From Thunnus maccoyii (Eukaryota > Chordata > Actinopteri > Scombriformes > Scombridae), in NCBI RefSeq assembly GCF_910596095.1, contig NC_056550.1, forward strand, positions 23,742,001-23,806,000: DNA of 64,000 nucleotides. The letters run 5' to 3'. Both the position numbers and the translations under genes were made by a program. Each line of letters opens with the position of its first letter. Within the stretch, counting starts at the first letter, position 1. Of this stretch, positions 47,894 through 57,025 are shown in pieces. The notes below the pieces were generated by a model. It made no database searches. It was given only the letters and a program-made list of their open reading frames with translations, and was not told the origin of the DNA.

Positions 47894-48658
47894 GCGTCAC
47901 CAGCCAAACTAAAACACACCATATGATGACAGACACCACTGCAGTGACGATATGAATCCCTCTCAGGTTACTTTTTACAATTTTTAGAAGTTGCACAGGC
48001 CATAAAGTTTGAGCCTGGATACAATCATTTGGAGAGAGAGGATATTGAACAGTTTAAAATTGCCACGGGGGAGGGAGGGGAAGGAGGGGGGTAAACAAGA
48101 CTATAATATATTGATCCTTGAATCACCAGTAATATGGTATGAGTCCACGAGAAGGCTACAACATATTCCTACATATTAGAGAGGTCATCTGCCACCTACA
48201 GGAGTTCGTATCAACCTTTACAAATCAAACATATGAGACGCACAACATCTAAACCCTTCATGATAATCTCACAGCTGGCTGAAATGAAAACTCACACCAA
48301 GAAGTATAAAATTCTTTTTCTTTTCTGTTTTTTTTTCTCCCCGGAGACAACTGCTCAAGAGTTCTCAATGCACTGGTGCTTCTTACAGATGCTGAACACT
48401 ACCATGTGAGCAAAAAATAAATAAGAGCTTAAAACACATTTATAAGAAGTATGGAGTAAAAGACGTGGAAGAAAATGTAAACCAGGTTATTGTGGAGTAG
48501 GTGCGGGATACTCCAAACGTGTTCAGAAAGTTCACTCGTGACTTCGTCCTTGTCTTGAAATCAGTGGGACGAGGACTAAAAATTAAGTCCGAATCTGAAA
48601 CGACGCCCCCTCTCTTCCCTCCCTCCCTCCCCCTCCCCCGTCTTAAGTGTCCGTGACT

Positions 48659-48831
48659 TTAGACACGCAGGATCTCCAGGCAGTTGTTGTAGCAGATGGC
48701 GATCCAGTCCGGCTGTGTGGAGGCCCACTGCACGTTGTTGATCTCCCCTTCGGCGGTGTAGGCCAGGATGGGGTCTTCAATGGCCCGCGGCATCTGCTGG
48801 ATGTCCCAGATCAGGGCCTGGTGGTCATCGG
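48659..48831 (-). CDS. dcaf7: dcaf7 coding exon 7
   Basis: Residues 286-342 and stop [23 protein letters not shown] and [20 protein letters not shown] form the last blade. Confidence 0.97.
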
Positions 48832-51800
48832 CTGAGTGGAGAAGACACACGAGAGTGAGCATTACAGGAAATACATGAGAGTCAAGTGGAAATCCAGCTG
48901 ATTAGAGATGTAAAGTTTTGTCTTCAGGTCCCTTTTTACACTTGCATTTACACTAAAATGAGAAGTCGCAATCGTGGGAGAAACAAATCTTAAATCAATA
49001 GCTGACTTAAAAGGATAGTTGACAATTTTTCAAGTCTTTAAACAACAGTCAGATGTTTTTTCTTGTAATCATTCCTCCTTTTCATACAGGACATTAAGGG
49101 ATCCAATCATAATGCACTTTCATTGTAAGTGATGGGGGACAAAATTCACAAAATCTGCACAAAAATGTATCTAAAAGTTTATCTGAAGCTAATATGAAGC
49201 TTCAGCCGTCCAAATAAGTCAGGTTAACAGGAAAACACTGTCCGTCCAGCTACAAAGAGGGCATTTTTTACTCAACAGACTGTAACTGTGGCAGATATCC
49301 ACTTTATTTGACTAACTCAGACTGCTGAAGCCTCAATTAAGCTTCAGATAAACAAATAAACACATTTTTGCTCAAAAGGAGGTCTGTGGATTTGGAGGGA
49401 AATCTTGTAACAGCCAGTGTGAACAGGACAAATGATTAGAAGCGAGAAAAACCTCCTCCAATGTTCATGTGGGCACCTGACTGTTGTTTTAAAACACTCT
49501 TAAAAAACTGTGAACATATTATTTAAGAGATCCAAAGACTAAAGACCATCACTGATGTTCGCCGACCCTTTATTAGACCCATCTCGAACCACATGACATG
49601 CGATGAACTTGTAAGATGAGCGTTACCTGCAGTGCAGATGTGACACGAGGAGTGGGGAGCCCAGGCGATGCCGTTCACACAGGCGCGATGGTTGTTCAGC
49701 CGAGCCACCGGTGTGCAAGGAACACGTACGTCCAGGATGACCACCTATCACACAGAAATATTAATGACATGGACTACAGAACAGAAAACACACTCATTGC
49801 TAAAAGGTATTTGGCTCCCATCAAGTTATTTTCATGGGAATTATAATATCCATGTATAAAATAGTATGTAAAATGTTGAGTAAGTGTCCATAAAATGTAA
49901 TATTTCATGGTTTTCATCATGCTTACTGGAAGTGGAAAGGGCTTTTAGTGAAAAAATAACTACACAAAGCTCGTTCGAAATAAATAAAAGTTTCTTTCTT
50001 GTCTGGACAGACACATATTTACTGATAGGCTGTAAGAATCTACGGCACACTGACCTCCATGCCGTCCATGGCCATTGTGGCCAGGTAGTTGGGGTCCTGC
50101 TTGTTCCAGCAGAGGCGGAGCAGCGGGTGGTGCTGGGGATCTTCATAGATGATGGTGCTGTGCTCCAGGTGTCGGAGGTCAAACATACGGACGGAACCGT
50201 CAGCTCCCACAGAGGCGAACATGTCTCTACCACCTCCTGCACGGCTGAACGCGATGTCATACACCTGTACAGACACATTAAGACATACATTTAAATATTC
50301 TTTTACATCATGTACTGTAATTAATGTTTAATTTTGCTGTAATGAGCTAGTTTTGCATTTAAAAGACAATACAAGTCAACCTAACATATTCTCATTTTGA
50401 AGATGAGACACACACCTCTTTGTCATGAGCGATCAGCTGGGTCTTCACATGACCAGACACCAGGTTGACTCTTCCCAACACCTGACCTGTCTCCAAGCCC
50501 CAGATAGTGCAGGTGGTGTCAATACTGGAGGTGCCTGCAGAATGAATGAACAAACATATTAGAAATGCAAACACCTCATGTGAAAGAACAATCAAGTCCG
50601 ACTTATAGCCTCTCAAATTATTTATCAGATAGTAGATTTCTTACCCAGCAGATTTGGATCAACTTCATTCCAGTCAAAGGAGGTGAGGGGAGCACAGAAG
50701 TCTGAGTTCTTGTTGTTATTCAGCAAACATTCGAGACGTGTTTCTGTGTCACTGACCTGCAAGATAAAATGTGAAGGAATTTGTCACATATTTACATTAA
50801 ACAAATAAACTGATCTTATCCCCACAGTACTGACTACTTTGTTTTTATCCTACAATTGAGTATGATGATGATGTTTTATTTTCAGCTCTCGCAGCGCAGT
50901 CATGGACTACTGCAGTTCACAGGAACAAGCAGGAAATTCAAGCATAAGGCTTGAAATATTCTATATTTTTGTTTAGCGCTGCAATTAACTGCAATTCTTT
51001 TAATCAGTTGAGTATTTTCTCGATTAATTGATTAGTTCTTTGGTCGCTAAAATGTCCGGAAATGGGGCAAAACATTGACCACTGTTTCCCTCAAATGTCT
51101 CTTTTAGTCCCGACCAACAGTCCACAACCCAAAAATATTCAATTTACTGTCATAGAAGACTAAAGAAACCAGAAATATCCACAGGTGAGAAGCTGGGACC
51201 AGAGAATTTGGACTAAAACGATTAGCCAATTATCAAAAGTAGTTGGTGATTAATTTCAGACTTGGCAACCAATCAACTAGTAGTTGCAGCTCTATTTTTG
51301 TTATTGTCAAATCTAATACTAATTGTTGGGGTCAATTAATTGTTGTTGTTTTTTTTAGATTAGATGACCATAAAGGACAACATAAACAATCATTAGACTT
51401 CTCTTCTACATAAACACCGTGTCCAGGAGGAGAGACCCTTACCCGCCATATGCGCAGATAGTCCCCACTGGTGGCCAGCAGGTCCGGGTAAACCCCCTTG
51501 GTATCCGGGATCCACATGATCTTGGTGGTGGGGTAAGGATGATCAAATGTGTTCCTGCAGACAAACTCTGAGCTCTCCTCTTCCAGACCCACCAGCTGCA
51601 CCTGAACAGGAACAAAAACAATACCTGTATATTACTATAAAAGCACCAGAGAGCCGAATGAAGAGTTTGAAATAGTATTAAGTATATATGACGTTACTAA
51701 TTTATAAGAGTATTAAACACACAGTAACATGGCTACTGATTATTTTAGTGTTACTGAAGTGGAAACAACAAAATATTCATTGTGATTTGATGCCTTAATG

Positions 51801-52027
51801 CTGCGCAGGGTAACTAGCATTAGCATTAGCTCGCCACCGTTACTATCTTTAGCTTTGGCTGATAAAATGGCCAAAACCACACTACGCACCTTGTTATTAT
51901 ATTCCTCCACAAAGCTCCCAAGTGCCAGCCGAAAGCGTTTGTCCGGGCGGACGCTCCAGTTCATCGCATACACCGTCCATGGCGCCTCGTATTTGTAGAT
52001 TTCTTTTCTTTTGCCGTGAAGCGACAT
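48659..52027 (-). CDS. dcaf7: DDB1/CUL4-associated factor 7 (WDR68), complete
   Basis: WD40-propeller scaffold that binds DYRK1A/1B and HIPK2 kinases and serves as a DDB1-CUL4 substrate receptor (known from the family). Seven coding exons on the minus strand: 51890-52027, 51443-51601, 50645-50756, 50416-50534, 50055-50264, 49627-49744, 48659-48831. They sum to 1029 nt, 342 aa, the same length as the human protein, with all phases agreeing. The translation is nearly identical to human across its length ([20 protein letters not shown] at the start, NNCLEILRV at the end). It is divergently arranged with ccdc47. Confidence 0.97.
49018..49510. mobile_element. Long inverted-repeat element, copy 3
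   Basis: Left end tcaagtctttaaacaacagt, right end ctgttgttttaaaacactct, with aatcattcctcc and its inverse between. Lies in dcaf7 intron 6 and ends 117 bp from exon 6. Confidence 0.7.
49627..49744 (-). CDS. dcaf7: dcaf7 coding exon 6
   Basis: Residues 247-285 plus one base. [20 protein letters not shown] then [17 protein letters not shown]. Donor gtaacg. Confidence 0.96.
50055..50264 (-). CDS. dcaf7: dcaf7 coding exon 5
   Basis: Residues 177-246, [20 protein letters not shown] through ATMAMDGME. Two WD-type blades. Donor gtcagt. Confidence 0.96.
50416..50534 (-). CDS. dcaf7: dcaf7 coding exon 4
   Basis: Residues 137-176. [20 protein letters not shown] is a WD repeat. Donor gtgtgt; the exon ends AHDKE, phase 0. 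Confidence 0.96.
50645..50756 (-). CDS. dcaf7: dcaf7 coding exon 3
   Basis: Residues 100-136 plus one base. [20 protein letters not shown] then [16 protein letters not shown]. Acceptor ttgcag, donor gtaag. Confidence 0.96.
50975..51293. mobile_element. GGCTGCAAC MITE, copy 7
   Basis: agcgctgcaattaactgc left, tagtagttgcagctct right, core agtccacaacccaaaaatat. dcaf7 intron 2. Confidence 0.7.
51443..51601 (-). CDS. dcaf7: dcaf7 coding exon 2
   Basis: Residues 47-99, [20 protein letters not shown] through GDYLRIWR. Acceptor ttcag, donor gtaagg. Phase 0. Confidence 0.96.
51890..52027 (-). CDS. dcaf7: dcaf7 coding exon 1
   Basis: Residues 1-46, start codon at 52025-52027, ending [11 protein letters not shown] at donor gtgcgt. 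Phase 0. Confidence 0.96.
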
Positions 52028-52277
52028 CCTCCCGAGCTGCAGCTGTTGTCTGAGCAGCTAACACGCTAGCGTTAGCCAACTACCAAATAAGTCGCCTTAC
52101 AAGGAAACTATCAACAGTTAGTTCAACTTACGAGCGCAAATATCAGCAGACGTGGTAATAATTACCATCTGAGTAGACAAAGCGTGTTTCCAAGCGATAT
52201 TCTCACCACTTTACCTAACAAAGAGTAGCATTGCTCGTAACGACCGAGAGAATCGTCAAGTCCAAAGTATTTACAAG

Positions 52278-52287
52278 ACTTCCGGTT
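52278..52287 (-). promoter_or_regulatory. dcaf7: ETS-type site in the dcaf7 promoter
   Basis: ACTTCCGGTT (AACCGGAAGT on the minus strand) lies about 250 bp upstream of the dcaf7 start codon. GABPA/ETS sites of this form are common in TATA-less housekeeping promoters. It sits four bases from the boundary of the retroelement tail at 52291. Confidence 0.35.
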
Positions 52288-52290
52288 ATG

Positions 52291-52415
52291 CTTTTCTTCT
52301 TCTTCATTGAAGTTTATTGGTGGTTGGCAAACAACGAATTGGCGCATTAACGCCACCAACCGGCATGGAGTGTGAATCAGAATGTCTAGTGTTTACAATA
52401 TTCATAAAAAAACGT
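52291..52415 (-). mobile_element. 5'-truncated non-LTR element, 3' tail only
   Basis: On the minus strand this is the same 3' tail as at 54720-54836: TTGGTGGCG, TAATGCGCCA, GCCAACC, CCAATAAAC, then GAAGAAG repeats. Homology continues upstream through TATGAATATTGTAA. The poly-GAAGAA end faces dcaf7. Two independent copies of one family in opposite directions. Confidence 0.8.
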
Positions 52416-52499
52416 GTTAATCTTATTAATCAAATGAGTTACTCGAAGATACTGAGGTTACTCTTATCAAAACAGAATAATTTAAAATAGAATAGAGAT

Positions 52500-53335
52500 A
52501 TGGTCTTATTTTTGAATGTAAAAATACTCTGTTCCAAGTAAAAGTCCTGCATGAAAAATCCTACTTAAGTAAAAGTACATAAGTATTAGCAGCGAAATGT
52601 ACTTGAAATATTAAAGTAAAAGCACTCATTCTGCAATAACTGTTTTATTATCATATATGACATCATTAGTTTATTAATACCGAAGCATCAGCGTGGAGCA
52701 GCATGTTAATGTTGTAGCTGCTGAAGGTGGAGCTAGTTTCAACTACTTTATATACAGTTAGCTAGTTTAGTCCAGTAGTTCCCAAACTAGGGGTCAGGCC
52801 CCTCCAAAGGGTCACCAGATAAATCTGAGGGGTCATGAGATGATTAATGGGAGAGGAAAGAAGAAAAAACAAAGTTCTGATACACAAATCTGTTTCCAGG
52901 TTTTGGACTTTTTCTCTAATCTTTATTTTTGCTGAAATATTGCATCATTTGAACATTTATTGAAATGAAACCATGTGAGAAGTTTAGAGGGAAAAATCAC
53001 CATTTGGTGGAGCTGTTAACAACTCATATACATCTGAAATGTGACCCAACTACACACAGCTTTTTGTGAAATGTTAAAAGCCAAAAAGGTTGGAAACCAC
53101 TGGTTTCATCTTTAACAATGTGTTGTATTTTAAAAGCTTGTGTCAAATCTTCATCTGAAAAGTAGTAGTAGTAAATGTAGTGGAGTAGAAAGTACAATAT
53201 TTCCCTCTGAAATATAGTGGAGTGGAAGTATAAAGTAGCATAAAATGGAAATACTCAAGTTAAGTACAAGTAGCTCAAAATTGTACTTAAGTGCAGTACT
53301 TGAATAAATATACTTTGTTACTTTCCACCACTATT
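52500..53335 (-). repeat. AAGTAC-type dispersed repeat, full-length reverse copy
   Basis: In reverse it begins agtggtggaaagtaacaaag and runs as one uninterrupted block to about 52500. The same order of blocks is found in the forward copy at 140-735 plus 2450-2625 and in part at 63395-64000. Family name not assigned. Confidence 0.8.
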
Positions 53336-53529
53336 ATTTAATAATATTTCATATAACCTTTTTATTTTCATGTAGTTACACGCTGTAACCACTTGAGGGC
53401 AATTGACACCCTTAATTTTACACCAACCACCAGCTGTAGCAACGAACGTCAAGACAGACATTTTAACACACAAGCACTTCCGGTGAAACACCCAAAATTT
53501 CAAAGGCGCATAATAAAAAAACATCAAAG

Positions 53530-54836
53530 GTTCCTTGCTATCATTGCGGCTGAGACAGTTGAGCATATCTTTATAACATGCAGGAAACTTATACATGAAA
53601 GACAAGAAATGATGACACAACTACAGAAAATAGGGCGGGCGGAGGACAAGGTTAAAAGTAAACTTGAGAATGGAGACAGTGTTGAAGGGAGGAGATTATA
53701 ATTTAATTTTTTTAGGACAACTAAACTGGAAAGACGGGTTTAAAATGAATGGGCACTGAGAGATAATGAAACAGCAGCAAGCACATCTCTTAAAAAGTTA
53801 GTTAATATACAGTATCAGGCATTGAGATTATACACAGGTGTATTTAAAACAACCCCAACAGCAGAATTACAGATGGAAATAGGAGAAATGCCGCTAAAAA
53901 TGAGAAGGATTGCCATTGCGCGCAAAACCACCTGGGATACTTCCAGATGCCACAGTAGATTTTACATTATTAGAGAAGAAGAACAAAGATAGGGAGTTTA
54001 TTTACAATTCACATACAGGCACATACATACACAGATGCATCAAGGAGTTTAGTTAATAAAGTGGGAGTAGCAGAGTTTCATCTCAAAGTAGGGAAAAGGA
54101 TCAGTCAGGAATTATCAGTTTACACAGGAGAAATGTTTGCAATATTGTTAGCAGTGCAGTGGATAAATGATACAAGACCCTTACTAGCCAGTTTACAGTA
54201 CAGTCATTCAGACAGCAGAGCAGATATTTTAATAGAAGTACAACAAACATTATACAGAATTCAAATCATGGGCTTTACAGTAATATTTTTATGGGTACTG
54301 GCACATATTGGTATCAATGGAAATGAAATGGCAGATAAGGTTGCATTTGGTTTGGCAGTTAGCTTCAGATAGACAGTAATCAAGATCATTATTAAGCAGA
54401 GATTGAAGGAAAGGTGGCAAAAGCGATGGGAGGAAGAGATGAAAGGATGATGGTTTTTTACAGAGTTCAAAGGAAAGCGGGAGAAATGAGGTGTGCAGGA
54501 AGGAAAGATGAGACAATAATATCGAGACTTAGATTTGGACACACTGGACTAAACAATACATTATTCAAAACAGGTAAACATAAGACAGTCACATGTGAAT
54601 ACTGTGGGGAAGAGGAAACAGTACAGTCTGTCCTAAATATGAGGCAGAAAGAAGGCCTCAGAAAGATAAAAGTACACTTTGGTCTGATAGATTTTCTACA
54701 AATGAGTGTAATCGATTTCTTTTTATGAATATTGTAACGTTAACTATTCTGATCCTCACTCTATACCAGTTGGTGGCGGTAATGCGCCAGTACGTTCATT
54801 GCCAACCGCCAATAAACACCAACGAAGAAGAAGGAG
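53530..54836 (+). mobile_element. Decayed I/Nimb-like LINE with RNase H-like relic
   Basis: Broken coding pieces in several frames. 53540-53700 encodes a C-terminal motif (AETVEHIFITCRKLIHERQE). 53790-53900 resembles the end of a reverse transcriptase (YQALRLYTGVFKTTPTAELQ). 54061-54372 is RNase H-like, with TGEMFAILLAVQWI carrying the Glu and GNEMADK the last Asp. The usual middle Asp motif is missing where the text is compressed near 54210. 54440-54710 is a zinc-knuckle-like end (CEYCGEEETV) followed by an abrupt junction. It ends in the TGGCGGTAATGCGCC tail and a GAAGAAG stretch. It is not functional. The clade is inferred from the RNase H domain and tail. Confidence 0.75.
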
Positions 54837-54839
54837 CAG

Positions 54840-54931
54840 AAACGCTTTAGGCGTAACATCATTACTACAAGGGCAGCTCAGGCTAATTGAGCTCAACCGG
54901 CGTTACGTTTATTGTCATAGTAAATCACCAG
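54840..54931 (+). other. ccdc47: ccdc47 non-coding first exon (5' UTR)
   Basis: A consensus donor (ccag then gtaagc) at 54932 follows GC-richer sequence just after the retroelement tail. The next coding exon has its own acceptor tgtag at 56722-56726, eight bases before ATG, so a separate upstream exon is required. The 5' boundary is approximate. Confidence 0.6.
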
Positions 54932-55811
54932 GTAAGCTGCTGAAAGACTTCATTTGATTTATTTGTTTTTAAGACTTGTTTTCCGAGTGTTAAAGAGGAA
55001 AAAAATGAGTCTGCTTTCCGCTCAGGATCATAGGTTGGTTGCCATGCTAGTTAGCCACCGTTAGCATGCTAATGCCAGATTTTCTACCAGCTAGCTAATG
55101 ATAAAGTGGGAGAGTGCTGGGGGGCGGGGGGATGGGTTGGGTGTTGTTAAATGATTAGGAGTGGGGGTTTAATCCTACATATGTCATCAGGTAAGTACCC
55201 TGTATTTTAACTTTAACGTAGGAAATCAAACATAGACGAGTATATTTGAGCCTGTTAGCAAGTGTGTCGCAATGATTGGTTTGTTGGTCAAACTTGTGTC
55301 AGCGACAGTTCCTCAGACTGGTTGAATATTTCACCAGATCCGACCACATATGGTGCAGTTCCTTCCGTCTGGATTAACCTAGCTTAGTCCCAGTAAAGCT
55401 TGTGTCATTATCACATGTTTTATTTTGATATTTAGTTGTATTTCTTTTCTTCACGGTGACAGTGCTTCCCAAGTGTTGATTTTCTTCCTGAGTCATTGTT
55501 TTTCCAGTTGGTCTTGTTCCTTTGGGATCTTTTTCTCTTTGGGATTTATCACGTGAATTTATGGACCAGTTAAAAGGACAGGTTCATCATTTTCAACTGT
55601 GTCTTAAAACAACAGTCAGGTGCCCAAATGAACACTGATAGAGGTTTTCCTCATTGTTCTTCCTGTTCATACTGGCTTTTTAAAGATCCCCTTCAAATGT
55701 ACTTTCAGTGTAAGAAACGGGGGCCAAAATCTATAGGTGGGCACTGTCACTACACTTAATGGACTTGTAAAGCATGTAATGTGTCTAAATACTCTAGAGT
55801 CACTGTGATGT

Positions 55812-56176
55812 AGAGCTGCAACGATTGGTCAATTAATCAATTAGTCAATCAACAGCAAATTAATCTGCAACTATTTTGATAATCAAACAATCATTTCAGT
55901 CACTTTTTAAGAAAGAATCCTCTTGTTCCAGCTTCTTAAAGGTGAATAGTTTTCTGTTTCTTTAGTCTTCTACGACTGTAAACAGAATATCTTTGGGTTG
56001 TTGACTGTTGTTTGGACAAAACAAGACATTTTAGGTTGCATCTTGGATCTTTGGGAAACGGTGATTGGCATTTTTCACAATTTTCTGACATTTTATGGAC
56101 CAAACGACTAATCAATTAATTTCAAAAATAATTGACAGATTAGTCAATAATGAAATTAATCGTTAGTTGCAGCCCT
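55812..56176. mobile_element. GGCTGCAAC MITE, copy 8
   Basis: gagctgcaacgattggtc left, cgttagttgcagccct right, core atatctttgggttgttgact. ccdc47 5' UTR intron; a ninth, diverged copy (56256-56557) follows 80 bp later. Confidence 0.75.
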
Positions 56177-56255
56177 ACTGTGATAGAATGTAAACGCAAT
56201 CCTCAGTCCTCATTCAAAGACAGCTGATACAAAAACATGTTAAAAGCTGCAACCA

Positions 56256-56557
56256 GGGCTCCAACTAATTAAGATTTTCACGATCAATTAAAATGCTGAT
56301 TACTTTCATGATTAATTGTGTGGTCAGAAAATGGTTAATGCATGTCACAACTTCCTTAAAGCCCAATGTGACATCTTCAAATTAGTCTAACCAACAGTCT
56401 AAAACCCAACAACATTCAATTTGATATCACATAAAACAAAGAAAAGCAGCAAATCTTAACATTTGAGAAGCTGGAACCTGTGAATGTTTGGAGTTTTTGC
56501 TTTAAAAATACTTAATTGATAAAGCAAATAATTGATGATCAAAATCGTTGCTGATCA
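56256..56557. mobile_element. GGCTGCAAC MITE, copy 9 (diverged)
   Basis: agggctccaactaatt left; the core agtctaaaacccaacaacat is inverted relative to copy 8. The right end is not clear. Confidence 0.5.
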
Positions 56558-56734
56558 CTTTTCTGGGATGGTTTGTGTGAGATTTTTCTTTCCAAGTCTC
56601 TTATCTAGTATTTGTATTAAGTTGTCTTTATATGACCTTCTCTGTCACATTAAACCACCCTTATTTACAAGTTTTCCTATCAGTTGTATCATCTCTCCTT
56701 CACTTTGCTTTTCCTGTTTGCTGTAGGTCCCACC

Positions 56735-57025
56735 ATGCGAAGTGAGTATCTCCTCTTGATACCCACGCTGCTGCTCCTCCTGGCCTTTCCCGTCTCCAGG
56801 GGGCGCTACAATGATGACTTTGACGATGGCGAGGACCTGGCAGACTTTGATGACAATGACTTTGCTGAGTTTGAGGACATGAACGACGACCTAGCAGCTG
56901 AGGCGGAAACTGCCCCTCCGCCACGAGCCAACCCTTCCATGCAACCCGAAGAGGACGAGGATGAAGACGAGGCCACTGTTGAGCTGGAGGACGGCCAGGA
57001 CGGCTTTGAGGACCCAGACACTCAG
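56735..57025 (+). CDS. ccdc47: ccdc47 coding exon 1
   Basis: Residues 1-97: signal peptide and Asp/Glu-rich segment ([16 protein letters not shown]). It ends EDPDTQ at a GC donor (CAG then gcatgt). The only nearby GT (57030) would create an immediate stop after joining exon 2, so the GC site is required. Confidence 0.93.

Larger units (their letters stand above)
48832..51889 (-). other. dcaf7 introns
   Basis: Outside the exons this stretch holds a long inverted-repeat element at 49018-49510 (intron 6) and a GGCTGCAAC-type MITE at 50975-51293 (intron 2). The remainder is short, AT-rich and featureless. Confidence 0.75.
54932..56726 (+). other. ccdc47 5' UTR intron
   Basis: 1.8 kb. Contains a fragment of the long inverted-repeat element (about 55573-55745), a complete GGCTGCAAC MITE (55812-56176) and a partial one (56256-56557). 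No coding exon seen. Confidence 0.7.

Noticed and set aside
54061-54372. RNase H-like frame as a host gene
   Set aside because: It lacks the middle catalytic Asp motif, is flanked by other broken LINE pieces and ends in a LINE tail, so it is annotated as element debris.
56684-56734. Upstream ATG at 56684 for ccdc47
   Set aside because: It lies before the acceptor tgtag (56722-56726), so it is intronic. The ATG at 56735 starts a good signal peptide and has a caccATG context.
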